Shown here in pieces: positions 14,151-22,948 of a stretch of 27,277 nucleotides of DNA (position 1 is its first letter; each line of letters starts with the position of its first letter). A program made the translations under genes and the position numbers. This DNA comes from JBOFSQ01 sp051651625 (GTDB lineage: Bacteria > Planctomycetota > Planctomycetia > Pirellulales > Thermoguttaceae). The stretch covers positions 1-27,277 of the forward strand of contig JBOFSQ010000003.1 in assembly GCA_051651625.1 (NCBI GenBank), given 5' to 3'. The notes below the pieces were generated by a model. That model did no database searches. It was not told the DNA's origin and was given only the letters and a program-made list of their open reading frames with translations.

Positions 14151-15575
14151 TCACTTATTGCTCTCTGCGCAAGTGATTTCGCGTTCGATTTGTTCGAGTG
14201 ACTTACCTTTGGTTTCAGGGATTCGCGTATAAACAAAGCCGAAACCAACGAGGCAAATCCCAGCATAAACAAGAAAGACGTTTGCCGCACCGAGCATTTT
14301 GGCGAGTGGTGGGAAAGTGTAGGTCAGAACGAAACAAGCGATCCAAAGTGCCGCTGTAGAGATGGCGACCGCCTCGGTGCGGATACGACTTGGGAAGATT
14401 TCTGAAATGAGAACCCAAGTCACCGGAGCGAGGGAAAGACCGTAAAAGACAAGTGCCAGCAGGATTGGCACGACAACGGCCAACCCTTGAAAGTTGCCGT
14501 AACAAGCCAGCGCGGTCACAACGTGACAGCAAGCGATTCCCGCGCAACCGAGGAGCATTAACTGGCGGCGTCCGAAACGGTCAACACATAAAATAGCGAT
14601 CACGGTCGCCAGCAAGTTAACAATGCCCGTCAATATGATCGTGAACATGATTGACTTGACATCGTATCCTGCCTGACTGAAAATCTCCTCTGCATAATTG
14701 AAGAGAACATTTATCCCACTCCACTGTTGCAAAACGGCGAGGAAGCATCCTGATAGAAGAACAACGAACAGTTGCGGCTCAAGCAAAAGGCGAAACCCGC
14801 CGTCATGCGATGCAGTCTGGTTGCGTGAATCGGTCTTCTCCGCGACAATGGTGTTTTGGATTCCATTAAGCTCGGTGTCAGCGTAAGTCTCACCGCCGAT
14901 TTTGACGAAAATTGTTCGTGCCTGTTCTGGTTTGCCGTTTACAACGAGCCACCGTGGACTTTCTGGGATGAAAAGAAGGCCGACAAAAAAGAAAATCGAT
15001 GGTACAGCGACAGCGGTGAACATCCATCGCCAAGCGTACTGTCCAAACCAGCTTTCGGCAATCTGATCGGCTGGCAAACTTGCTGGAAGTGAAACGACAA
15101 TCTGCCAGTTGACAATTTGCGCAAGAAGTATCCCTGTGACGATGGCGAGTTGGTTGAATGCAACAAGCCGTCCGCGATATTCGGCTGGAGAAATTTCGGC
15201 AATATAAACGGGAGCCAGTGCCGCAGCCATTCCGATTGCGATTCCTCCCACAATACGCCAGATGATAAAGTCGGTGAACGCAAACGCCCAGCCTGTAAGG
15301 ATCGACGAAATGGCGAAGAGAAACGCAGCCAGCAATAAGGCCTTTTTGCGTCCCCATTTTTCAGCCAGCGCACTGGTACCGAGCGCGCCGATGAGACAAC
15401 CGAGTAGGGCACAGCTATTCGTCCAACCGCGAACATGCTCGGATTCGATATGGAAAAACTTCTCGAAAAACGGTTTGGCTCCGCCGATGACAACCCAGTC
15501 GTATCCGAAAAGAAGTCCGCCAAGCGTTGCCACAAAACAGACGACGGAAATGTAACAAAAATTGTAACGAGTCAT
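14151..15575 (-). CDS. MFS sugar porter (sugar:H+ symporter family)
   Basis: This is a 12-helix major facilitator of the sugar porter (XylE/GalP/GLUT) family, placed in the inner membrane and importing a monosaccharide, probably with protons. Sugar-porter signatures are all present: GGLLFGYDWVVIGG in helix 1, EKWGRKKALL after helix 2, AEISPAEYRGR, FIPESPRWLVVNGKPEQA before the central loop, DRFGRRQL, and the closing RIPETKGKSLEQIE. Start: the frame is open to 15698, but that would overlap the upstream gene by 77 bases and adds a non-hydrophobic leader. The ATG at 15575 gives MTRYNFCYISVVCF, a normal 474-residue porter, and a 46-base gap to the upstream gene. The substrate is inferred from the operon to be a xylan- or glucan-derived sugar. 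Confidence 0.93.
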   Translation of the reverse strand: MTRYNFCYISVVCFVATLGGLLFGYDWVVIGGAKPFFEKFFHIESEHVRGWTNSCALLGCLIGALGTSALAEKWGRKKALLLAAFLFAISSILTGWAFAFTDFIIWRIVGGIAIGMAAALAPVYIAEISPAEYRGRLVAFNQLAIVTGILLAQIVNWQIVVSLPASLPADQIAESWFGQYAWRWMFTAVAVPSIFFFVGLLFIPESPRWLVVNGKPEQARTIFVKIGGETYADTELNGIQNTIVAEKTDSRNQTASHDGGFRLLLEPQLFVVLLSGCFLAVLQQWSGINVLFNYAEEIFSQAGYDVKSIMFTIILTGIVNLLATVIAILCVDRFGRRQLMLLGCAGIACCHVVTALACYGNFQGLAVVVPILLALVFYGLSLAPVTWVLISEIFPSRIRTEAVAISTAALWIACFVLTYTFPPLAKMLGAANVFLVYAGICLVGFGFVYTRIPETKGKSLEQIEREITCAESNK

Positions 15576-15621
15576 GCGGATTTGTGATGTTGAAACAATA
15601 GTAACACTGCCGCTATATGAT

Positions 15622-17001
15622 TCAAAGCATTGATTCAAAAAGTGGCAACGACTTCTCGGTGTGAATTGGGACGAGTACGAGCCGTAATTGTTTGGCACCG
15701 AGTGCGAGCGGAACGCGGAGTCGTTCGAGATCGACCGGTTCTGTCGGTGACGCTTTTGCTACAAGCGTGTTTGTTTGCAGGAGACGCCCAAGCGTATCGC
15801 GCTGTTCGGCAACAATGCGCCCCGGAAAAAAGACGCCCAGCCGTGCGGAAATGTCAACAAAATATGTTCGCCGTCCGCGTCGCTGAACGACTTGAAATGT
15901 CGGTTTCGAGGCGACCAGCCCGGCGTCGGTACAGGCGGCTATTCCGTTCACACCGCTGCCAAGATTTGCCGCATTCCAGTCGAAACTCCATTGATATTCT
16001 TTACCCGGCTGCAATGCGGCATAGGGACTCAAAATTTCGCTCTCAAACACATACGGATTGGTCGCCGGATTGTTTTCACACTCAATGTCCAAGTTGTAAG
16101 CATTAAACTTACCGACACCATTCAGCCAAACTTCAACAGATGCGTTTTCTGGGTACTCACGATCAGGTACGAAAACGAACCGCTGAACGAATGTCATCCC
16201 GTTTTCCGGATTGTATGTCGCTACCCAACCTGCTGGTGAATCAATTCCGACTTTGCCGACTTGATAACGATAAACCGCCTCAAACATTCCAGTCTCGGGA
16301 TTACTAGAAAAACTTGGATTGTCCTGTTCCCCAAAAATGACATCATAACCGTGTGGAAACCGGCTGTTCGGATTTATGGGACAAAACAATCGAAGCGGAT
16401 TATATTCCGTTGTGTTAGGGAGTGTTGCGTCGAGTTGCAAGTGTGACCAAATGCCCCAGCGAACCGGTTTGTCGGCAATGTTTTTCATCGTGACGTGAAA
16501 ACGGACGTGTGCACCGAACGGATCAACATCGAAAGTTTCCGTGAACTGAACCCCAGTGTGTGCAGTGTCCGGCGGACTTTGGAGCGTCATCGACCGATTC
16601 GATGTTGACAAGATTTTATAGACGCCACCATCGAGAATCGGATCGGGCGGACCTGGCCATTCTTCGGGGCCGTTCCACCCCTGCGGTGCAGGCCAGAGTT
16701 TCGCGCCGCCATGATTGTCCCATGTCCCAACTTTTCCGAGTGTCGTCTCCTGCGGCATTTTTCCAAATGACGCCTGATTCACATAGAAGAACGGATGTTC
16801 GCCGAGCCGAAATTGCAGCACACGTCCTCCGACTTCCGGTACAACATCGAGGGAAATGAAGTCATTGACGAACTGATAGAGCGTCCAGTCGCCTTGTTTT
16901 GTTTTGGGCAGCTCTCCGAGGACAACAGCACACAATGCAAATGAACATATCAGAATACGGCATCCTGCGAGCAACAAATCGCGTTTTTGAAACGTTTTCA
17001 T
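15622..17001 (-). CDS. Secreted DUF4380-like (galactose-mutarotase-fold) protein
   Basis: The 459-residue protein starts with a signal-type sequence: basic MKTFQKRDLLLAGCR, then a hydrophobic core to about residue 28. The body has the pattern of the DUF4380 family, a galactose-mutarotase-like beta-sandwich: VPEVGGRVLQFRLGEHPFFYVN (about 54-75), HGGAKLWPAPQGWNGPEEW, then GVQFTETFDVDPFGAHVRFHVTMKN and WSHLQLD. Late segments include NAYNLDIECENN and LSPYAALQPGKEYQWSFDW. Such folds bind or epimerise sugars and form the C-terminal part of some glycosidases; catalysis here is not shown. It is the fifth gene of the operon, 41 bases after the tandem glycosidase, and probably acts with it in the periplasm. 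AAGG precedes the ATG. Confidence 0.8.
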   Translation of the reverse strand: MKTFQKRDLLLAGCRILICSFALCAVVLGELPKTKQGDWTLYQFVNDFISLDVVPEVGGRVLQFRLGEHPFFYVNQASFGKMPQETTLGKVGTWDNHGGAKLWPAPQGWNGPEEWPGPPDPILDGGVYKILSTSNRSMTLQSPPDTAHTGVQFTETFDVDPFGAHVRFHVTMKNIADKPVRWGIWSHLQLDATLPNTTEYNPLRLFCPINPNSRFPHGYDVIFGEQDNPSFSSNPETGMFEAVYRYQVGKVGIDSPAGWVATYNPENGMTFVQRFVFVPDREYPENASVEVWLNGVGKFNAYNLDIECENNPATNPYVFESEILSPYAALQPGKEYQWSFDWNAANLGSGVNGIAACTDAGLVASKPTFQVVQRRGRRTYFVDISARLGVFFPGRIVAEQRDTLGRLLQTNTLVAKASPTEPVDLERLRVPLALGAKQLRLVLVPIHTEKSLPLFESML

Positions 17002-17042
17002 ACTTTGCCTTGTGATAATTGGTTTCAGCTGCTTTCACGAGC

Positions 17043-19511
17043 CTACTTGAGCACCTCAAAACCGACGACTTGCAAGTAGGTATTAGTCGATTCCGGAGAC
17101 GCAGTTCCTGTAACAACGATTTTGACCATGTGGTTACCCGCGGGAAGGTTCTCTGCGATGAGAGCGCGCCGTGACCAGTCCACTTGTGACGACCAAGTAT
17201 TTAGCGGCGAAACGTTAGACTTCCGTTCATCAATTTCGATTTCAGCGAAACCACAGTCGGGTCCTATTTTGTGAAAGAGCACAATTCCCGTCCCCTCAAA
17301 TTCAAGGGTTAGCGTACTTCCTTGCTGATTTGCGTAATGCAGCGTTCCATGCCGTGGCACGCCCCCACGATCCCAAAGTGTCCAGCCTGTATCGTAATGG
17401 ATTCGTGAATCGGTGTCAACGATTTCTTGCTCGCTGGGTCTATACTCGCTCCGGCGATAATCTCGTTTCTCGAAGTCGAGTTTCTTGTCTTGGTTGATTT
17501 TCTGTATAACCTCAACTTCTTCAGAACGATATGGTGTCCCGTCTGTGTGGAAAAGATCATGAAACCAAAGTTCTGGTTCTGGATCGTCGGGTTTATTCCA
17601 CCACGCATACTGGCACTGCATTCTCCCATTTACGAGGCCCCAGCAATAATTTGCAACACCCTCCTCTTTGAAAATCGAATAGTCACTTTCCCAAACACTA
17701 CCCAGCGGCCTAGCCATTGATTCCGTACATAAAACAGGCCGTCCGAAACGCTTGAAGTCTAATATTTTTTGGAACAACCCATCCTTATCTCCATAAAAAT
17801 GAAAACTTACAACGTCGGAACAGAGAATCTGTATGTTGGCAACATCCGGCGGTGCGCCCCAAACTCCAGATGTGAGTGGTTGTTTTGGTTTTGCATCGCG
17901 TGCCCAAAGAAACGTTTGAACGAGAAGCGGAATCGAAAGGTTTCCCATTCCCGAATTACCCGGCTCATTGTACACATCCCAAACGAGAACGCGATTATCA
18001 CTTGAGAACGTACCAACCATATCTGTCACATAACACCTGAACGATGGCCATGCGGTTGGGTCTGTTACAGAATCAAGACCCGGTGATGGTGTCCATGCAG
18101 GAGCGATCATCCCCGGTATCACATCTCGCTGCGGCCCCAATGCTGGCTGACGTTCTGGTGGATTACCGAATGAACAATCGTCAAACAATACCGGCATAAC
18201 ACTGATACCGTGTGAATCGGCGATTTCGAGAAATCTTTCAAACCGTTTTTTGAATCCAGCCGGATCGTGTTGCCAAACAGCGTACTGTAAAAAGACACGG
18301 CAAGCGTTGAAACCAACTTGCGAACCAATTTTAAGTTCGCGGTCAATGTTCACCGGATCAAAAGTTTCTTCTGCCCAGAATTCCGTTGTGTTAGATGCGG
18401 AACTTGGAAGAAAGTTGAAGCCAGTAATCCATTTGTGTTGCTTGTACCATGTCCACGTCTCTTCAGGCGACCAGCGTTGGTTCCGCTGTGGAATACCAGC
18501 ATCAGCTGCTAGCTTTCGATAATCGGCATACGGAATCGTTTTGAACTTGTCGGGGTAAAGAACTGCAACCACGTCACCAGCATAGCGACAAGTCCCGTCG
18601 GGATATATGAGTCCTTGCACCGAATTTTCGTTGCGAGTAAACTGCGTTTTTCCAAACATGAGTTCCCAAAAGACCCAACCGATATTTTCTTCGGCCAGAA
18701 TGGGCATGGCAAACTCGTAGAAGACATCGCCATCACGGTGGACCACTTCGTTGATTATGACAGGTTTACCAAGTTGCTTACCTATTGCTTTGACTTTACG
18801 GACATCTTCTCTCAAGTCATTACGGTAGTTATGAAAAGCGAGCACATCGCAAAGGTCTGCATAGTGGTGAATAAAATCGCTGTGCATCACCCCAACACAA
18901 AGCGGCTGCGTGGTACCGATTGATTTGGCATACTCAAGAGCGTGGCGTGCAAAAGTAACAATCGCGTCCTTGTCGGCGGGTGTGTTAAACGAAGTGCAGA
19001 ACGGCTCATTCATTATGTCCCACATTACGATGCGTGGGTCGTCTTTGTGCTTACCGATCACCTCATCCATGAATTGGTGCATAGCCGAACGATGTTCTAT
19101 GCCAAGTCGGTCTTGGCCGGGACAAGCCATCCAGTCTTTACGCGGATAATTTTTTAGGTCGGGAAACTCTCCAAAACACGAGTCGAACACGACCGGCATC
19201 ATTCTTATCCGGTGTTTATCACACAGAGCAAGAAATGTCTCGAAATTTTCCAAGTACGTTTTGGGGTCACGTTCGTAGACGGCAATTTGGTGGAAAACTC
19301 GAACGGCATTTAGCTTTAGCTTCGCGGCAAATCCAAGCTCGCGATCTATGGTTCCCGAATCGAAATCTGCCCAAATTTGAACATCATTCCGCGCGTACGA
19401 TGGCACATAATTCGCGCCTCGCATGTTGCCGAAGTCGTCCTGCGCTTTCACGAAAGAAATGGACAGAGCGAACGTCAACAAGTACACACAAACTTTTGAC
19501 AAGTATCTCAT
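17043..19511 (-). CDS. Tandem two-domain GH5-like glycoside hydrolase with C-terminal beta-sandwich
   Basis: The 822-residue protein has a signal peptide (residues 1-23, ending SFVKAQ). It then carries two complete clan-A TIM-barrel glycosidase domains in one chain. Domain 1 (about 30-340) has acid/base Glu169 in WDIMNEPF and candidate nucleophile Glu255 in VIINEVV. Domain 2 (about 345-675) has Glu516 in WDVYNEPGN and Glu597 in VLCTES. Domain 2 and the neighbouring single-domain enzyme share NFLPS and a TFDP-x-x-IDREL segment; domain 1 is more divergent. Residues about 690-822 form a Gly-rich beta-sandwich that is probably carbohydrate-binding. The pattern resembles proteins usually labelled 1,4-beta-xylanase or cellulase; the true substrate is not shown by sequence. 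The start overlaps the upstream stop by ATGA. Confidence 0.9.
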   Translation of the reverse strand: MRYLSKVCVYLLTFALSISFVKAQDDFGNMRGANYVPSYARNDVQIWADFDSGTIDRELGFAAKLKLNAVRVFHQIAVYERDPKTYLENFETFLALCDKHRIRMMPVVFDSCFGEFPDLKNYPRKDWMACPGQDRLGIEHRSAMHQFMDEVIGKHKDDPRIVMWDIMNEPFCTSFNTPADKDAIVTFARHALEYAKSIGTTQPLCVGVMHSDFIHHYADLCDVLAFHNYRNDLREDVRKVKAIGKQLGKPVIINEVVHRDGDVFYEFAMPILAEENIGWVFWELMFGKTQFTRNENSVQGLIYPDGTCRYAGDVVAVLYPDKFKTIPYADYRKLAADAGIPQRNQRWSPEETWTWYKQHKWITGFNFLPSSASNTTEFWAEETFDPVNIDRELKIGSQVGFNACRVFLQYAVWQHDPAGFKKRFERFLEIADSHGISVMPVLFDDCSFGNPPERQPALGPQRDVIPGMIAPAWTPSPGLDSVTDPTAWPSFRCYVTDMVGTFSSDNRVLVWDVYNEPGNSGMGNLSIPLLVQTFLWARDAKPKQPLTSGVWGAPPDVANIQILCSDVVSFHFYGDKDGLFQKILDFKRFGRPVLCTESMARPLGSVWESDYSIFKEEGVANYCWGLVNGRMQCQYAWWNKPDDPEPELWFHDLFHTDGTPYRSEEVEVIQKINQDKKLDFEKRDYRRSEYRPSEQEIVDTDSRIHYDTGWTLWDRGGVPRHGTLHYANQQGSTLTLEFEGTGIVLFHKIGPDCGFAEIEIDERKSNVSPLNTWSSQVDWSRRALIAENLPAGNHMVKIVVTGTASPESTNTYLQVVGFEVLK

Positions 19512-21103
19512 TTTGCCTCCATAAAAAGAAAGCCTTCTTGTTTTCGCAACAGTTCGACACCAACATCAACATACTGGCCTCCAGCGATGTTCTCACATTG
19601 GACAGCCAGTACATTTTTACCAACCTTGAGTGACTTGATTGCCACTGGATCAAGTTCGATAGTTTCGTATGCAGCATTAAAACCATCAAGTTTGATTATT
19701 TCTACACCGTTCAAAAATACTACTGCATTCTCGTCGAAGTGGGCAATAAGTTCGAGAGCCTGTCCATTTTTCAGTTCATCCTCACTGACTTCAAACGTCC
19801 GGCGGAGCCAGATGTTTGGCAATGTCCAATTTGTGGAAGGATGCCGTTCAAACAGCGGGTCACTTGCTCCGAATGGAGCGTTTCCGTCTTTCCAAGCGGA
19901 ATCGTTGAAGTTGGGGGTCATCCAGTTATCAGCGGGTTTCGTTTCCGTGTACTTCCACGCCTGGGGGACTTTTGCCGACGTTGGCAGTAGTGGAACAACT
20001 TTTCTTACCGCCTCTGGTGGTAATTCAATACCAAGTGTCATTTTTCGGAACAGATGATACTCATTATTGTTGTATGGTTTCCCATCGTTGCGGATCAAGT
20101 CGTGTTGCCAGACTCGTGGTTTCGGTGTACCCGGCTGACTTCCCCAATGAAAATAAGTTTGTGTACGTCCTTCAACAAGCCCCCAGTTGTAGATGCCGAC
20201 TCGCTTTTCCTTGAAAAGTGAGAGAAGGGTTTGAGGTGTGTTACCGCCTTGTCGCAGGAGCCATTCAGTACAGACAACCGGTCTCCCCGTATCTTCACAC
20301 CACGTTATGCACGTCTCAACAGAATCTTTATTGCCATAACCGTGATACGATACTACATCTGAATCGTCGCGGAACATCTCACTCATTTTGTTTCCGCTGA
20401 ACCCAGCCCATGCACCTATCGTCAGTGGTTGTGAAGGTTTCATTTCTCTCGCCCATACAAAGGTATTACGGACGAAATCAAAATGTGAGTCTCCGGGGCC
20501 ATTTCCTGGTTCATTGTAAAGGTCCCAAATAATGATCCGCTTGTCGTTTGCAAAAGTTCCGACAATATCTTGCAAGTACGCTTTAAGCTTTGGATGTTGC
20601 GATTTATCTGCAAGCATGGCAACGGGTGGGCTGGAGACCCAGCCGCTGTTATGAATGCCGGGAACGGGGTCTTGCTGTGGCCCGACTTTGGCGACGTTAC
20701 CCGAAAAGTTGCAATCATCGAACAGGATTGGCATGACCGTGATCTTATGTCTTTCTGCCAATTCGAGAAACTTTGTAAAGTTCTTTTTAAGAGCTTCAGG
20801 CTCGGCTTCCCAGACAACGTAATTGAGAAAGACGCGAACAGAATTGAGTCCCCACTCGCTCGCCCAACCAAGTTCACGGTCAATAGTCTGTGGATCGAAT
20901 GTGGTACTTTGCCACATCTCAACATCATTGATGGCTGTGGAGGGGAGAAAATTGCACCCAACAATCCAAGGCTGCGCGTCGTACCACGCCGCCACCTTTT
21001 CAGCACTCCACTGGCCGGGAAGAAGTTCTTTCGCGCTGGTCAATGCGGGAAAGAACGAAGCAAAACAGCACAATACAACGAGCGAGAGTCGATACTTTTT
21101 CAT
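19508..21103 (-). CDS. GH5-like glycoside hydrolase with jelly-roll C-terminal domain
   Basis: The start is the ATG at 21103 with AGGAG seven bases upstream; an in-frame ATG 15 codons earlier has no ribosome binding site. The 531-residue protein begins with a signal peptide (MKKYRLSLVVLCCFASFFPA, cleavage near LTSA). The TIM-barrel domain opens WSAEKVAAWY then NFLPSTAINDVEMWQSTTFD. Acid/base Glu198 lies in LYNEPGN and nucleophile Glu280 in VVCTEWL, both in the expected strand-4 and strand-7 settings. From about residue 390 a jelly-roll resembling the sugar-binding domain of GH2 enzymes follows (NIWLRRTFEVSED, FLNGVEI, VGKNVLAVQCEN). It is probably periplasmic and resembles proteins labelled 1,4-beta-xylanase; specificity is inferred only. 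It is the third gene of the operon. Confidence 0.92.
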   Translation of the reverse strand: MKKYRLSLVVLCCFASFFPALTSAKELLPGQWSAEKVAAWYDAQPWIVGCNFLPSTAINDVEMWQSTTFDPQTIDRELGWASEWGLNSVRVFLNYVVWEAEPEALKKNFTKFLELAERHKITVMPILFDDCNFSGNVAKVGPQQDPVPGIHNSGWVSSPPVAMLADKSQHPKLKAYLQDIVGTFANDKRIIIWDLYNEPGNGPGDSHFDFVRNTFVWAREMKPSQPLTIGAWAGFSGNKMSEMFRDDSDVVSYHGYGNKDSVETCITWCEDTGRPVVCTEWLLRQGGNTPQTLLSLFKEKRVGIYNWGLVEGRTQTYFHWGSQPGTPKPRVWQHDLIRNDGKPYNNNEYHLFRKMTLGIELPPEAVRKVVPLLPTSAKVPQAWKYTETKPADNWMTPNFNDSAWKDGNAPFGASDPLFERHPSTNWTLPNIWLRRTFEVSEDELKNGQALELIAHFDENAVVFLNGVEIIKLDGFNAAYETIELDPVAIKSLKVGKNVLAVQCENIAGGQYVDVGVELLRKQEGFLFMEAK

Positions 21104-21175
21104 TGTGAAACTCCTGATTGCAAAGGTGTGAACTCTTAATGTACTCAAGTGTGTTTGCTATACGCACATCGATCT

Positions 21176-21625
21176 CTATCTGGCACGAACACCCGGCACA
21201 GAATTTGGCCGCGTTGTGGCCTGTCCCGACTCGAGTGCGAAATCAAGCGTTTTCTGCCCCCGTTCTATCTCGGTTTCCAAACCTTCACTGTATCGTGCTG
21301 GAATAAGAGAGACCGCCTCATCGACTTCTTTGTCGAACATTCCCTTGACCTTTTTGCCGGTTTTCTTGACTGCGGTGAATGAGACGCGACACTTCCCAAC
21401 AGGGACCGCTTTGGCAGTGTATTCCCCTTTTGTAATCGTGACGCGCACACCAGTTCCCTGTCCACCATTGCCGTTGGGCGTGATTGAGATCAAGCCGTCC
21501 TCAATTGGAACGCCATCGACCGTGACTTTACCACGGAGCGTGGTGCTCGCATAGTTCGGGCCAAAGGCACAGCCAGCAGCCACGATGAGAAGAGAGAAAT
21601 GCAACAACAAGAGAAGTCGTTTCAT
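21176..21625 (-). CDS. Small lipoprotein with carboxypeptidase-regulatory-like fold
   Basis: The 149-residue protein has a signal of type II: MKRLLLLLHFSLLIVAAGC, with lipobox VAAGC making Cys19 the lipidated residue. The rest is a small beta-rich domain opening TTLRGKVTVDGVPIEDGLIS and continuing GEYTAKAVPVGKCRVSF. That outline matches the carboxypeptidase-regulatory-like or transthyretin-like domains common in planctomycete lipoproteins. These are very often encoded beside DUF1559 genes, as here (60 bases downstream of one). The protein is expected to be anchored in a membrane facing the periplasm. Its role is not established; carbohydrate capture or pilus assembly together with the DUF1559 protein is a guess. 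Confidence 0.88.
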   Translation of the reverse strand: MKRLLLLLHFSLLIVAAGCAFGPNYASTTLRGKVTVDGVPIEDGLISITPNGNGGQGTGVRVTITKGEYTAKAVPVGKCRVSFTAVKKTGKKVKGMFDKEVDEAVSLIPARYSEGLETEIERGQKTLDFALESGQATTRPNSVPGVRAR

Positions 21626-21685
21626 GGTCGTAAATTAATAGAGGTGAACAGATTCTTCCCCAAAACACGAACTGCTGCGAAAATC

Positions 21686-22792
21686 TTAAAGCGATGGCGA
21701 AGCGGGTTCTATCGGAACAGTCGTATGTTCGGCGACCGTGGAAATATCAGGGTCATACTCGCGACTGCCAGCATTGGAAACAGTTCCATAGGCTCGCCAA
21801 GTTGATGGCGCAACAGTTTCACTGACAAACCGAACGGACGCATCTCCAAGACATGCGTTAACACCACCAGCGTGATAACTCCGAGCAAAAGCCCGCTGAT
21901 CCCAAGGCCAGTTTGGAGCCGCTGGCCCCAAAGGGCCTTTCGGAATGTTCATCGACGTATCGAAGAGAGACGCCATAATACAGTCAGGCTCCTTTGTGTT
22001 TGGTGGATAGTAGCTCATAAGGAGCGAGCCAGGCGCATTGTCCCACAGTATGCAACCGCGATAATCATTGTTTTGCCCTGTCCCTTTTATGGTTTCGGTG
22101 ACTGCTACGGTGTTGCTGGTACCATCAGTGATACTGGCAAATGTCGCTGGCGTTTCAAGACTGAAAAAGTGGAGCCGATGTCGCGGTGCCCATTGTGATT
22201 TGAAATAATACTCAGCCGAGTTCCAGTAGGCATATGGTGCGACCATGCCAGCGTAGTTTCCACGAGCGTTTTTGCCCAAGGCTTCGGTTTTTGGAGGTGT
22301 GGGGTCACTTGGACACTGATAAGTGGCGAGCGGTGCAGCCCCCGGACGAGTCCAGTCGGCAATGTCTTCGTATAGATGTGCAAAAGTGAGTGGATCATAC
22401 GCATCGTACAAAGCGGTTTGTTCTAGAAATGGATAGATAGCGAATGTCCAAGGGCGACGAATCCCCCAATTTATTTCACTCTCAATAACACCTGGCGGAA
22501 ACGACAGGTGTGTGTCGTGGTAATTGTGGAGTGCTGTTCCGATCTGCTTCAGGTGATTGACACACTGCATTCTCCTCGCCGCTTCGCGCGCAGCTTGCAC
22601 GGCTGGGAGCAAGAGCGCAACCAAGACGCCGATGATAGCGATTACCACCAGCAGTTCAACGAGCGTGAAACCGTGACGGCATAACTTTCGTAAGCCGTAC
22701 CACATTTTAACAGGCGGAACGTTACAGGCAGTATGCAACATACAGTAAACCGCCCCAACGACACAAACCAAAATCATCAGCACCTTGTCCAT
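21686..22792 (-). CDS. DUF1559 prepilin-type (PulG-like) protein
   Basis: This is the characteristic planctomycete family: a type II prepilin signal (HGFTLVELLVVIAIIG), then LLPAVQAAREAARRMQCVNH and a large exported C-terminal domain ending in the family's H-X9-D motif (SYHAGGVNACLGDASVRF; the usual DG is DA here). Three starts are possible. The ATG at 22792 has a strong AGGAG six bases upstream and gives 368 residues, but makes an unusually long leader with its own hydrophobic stretch (MDKVLMILVCVVGAVYC). The ATG at 22705 would give a normal short leader (MWYGLRKLCRHG) but lacks a good ribosome binding site. The frame reaches 22906, inside the promoters. This is the first gene of the seven-gene operon and may form fibres or pseudopili for polysaccharide capture. 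Confidence 0.9.
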   Translation of the reverse strand: MDKVLMILVCVVGAVYCMLHTACNVPPVKMWYGLRKLCRHGFTLVELLVVIAIIGVLVALLLPAVQAAREAARRMQCVNHLKQIGTALHNYHDTHLSFPPGVIESEINWGIRRPWTFAIYPFLEQTALYDAYDPLTFAHLYEDIADWTRPGAAPLATYQCPSDPTPPKTEALGKNARGNYAGMVAPYAYWNSAEYYFKSQWAPRHRLHFFSLETPATFASITDGTSNTVAVTETIKGTGQNNDYRGCILWDNAPGSLLMSYYPPNTKEPDCIMASLFDTSMNIPKGPLGPAAPNWPWDQRAFARSYHAGGVNACLGDASVRFVSETVAPSTWRAYGTVSNAGSREYDPDISTVAEHTTVPIEPASPSL

Positions 22793-22862
22793 TGTTTTCT
22801 CCTTGTGAAAAGTGAGCACCGAAACAGAAAACCAATTACCCGACACCAACACAACGGCTGTC

Positions 22863-22891
22863 ATCATACCTTGACGCCCGCCCGCTGTCAA
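22863..22891 (-). promoter_or_regulatory. Sigma70-like promoter of the glycosidase operon
   Basis: On the minus strand TTGACA (22886-22891) and TATGAT (22863-22868) are separated by 17 bases. The start of transcription would fall near 22856, about 64 bases before the DUF1559 ATG at 22792. The promoter overlaps the opposing one at 22871-22899. Confidence 0.7.
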
Positions 22892-22899
22892 TGTAAAAT
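22871..22899 (+). promoter_or_regulatory. Sigma70-like promoter of the xylR-like regulator
   Basis: On the plus strand TTGACG (22871-22876) and TAAAAT (22894-22899) are separated by 17 bases. The predicted start near 22906 falls inside the first TTGCGCAA palindrome, so a protein bound there would block this promoter. The leader to the ATG at 22949 would be about 43 bases. Confidence 0.6.
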
Positions 22900-22928
22900 T
22901 GCGCAAAGTTGTCTGTCTCTTTGCGCAA
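22899..22928. promoter_or_regulatory. Paired palindromic operator TTGCGCAA
   Basis: TTGCGCAAAG (22899-22908) and its exact complement CTTTGCGCAA (22919-22928) are separated by 10 bases. Each contains the self-complementary 8-mer TTGCGCAA, so they are also direct repeats with a 22-bp step, about two helical turns. The pair lies 7 bases upstream of the minus-strand -35 box and over the plus-strand start site. This is the expected place for an AraC/XylR-type activator of the operon that represses its own gene. Confidence 0.7.
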
Positions 22929-22948
22929 ACGACATGAGTGGAGTTCGC

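Noticed and set aside
15576..15698. 41-residue N-terminal extension of the sugar porter
   Set aside because: It would overlap the upstream DUF4380-like gene, and family proteins start just before helix 1.
22733..22948. N-terminal extension of the XylR-like regulator
   Set aside because: It crosses both promoters and the operator, and the resulting residues do not resemble a LacI-type sensor N-terminus.
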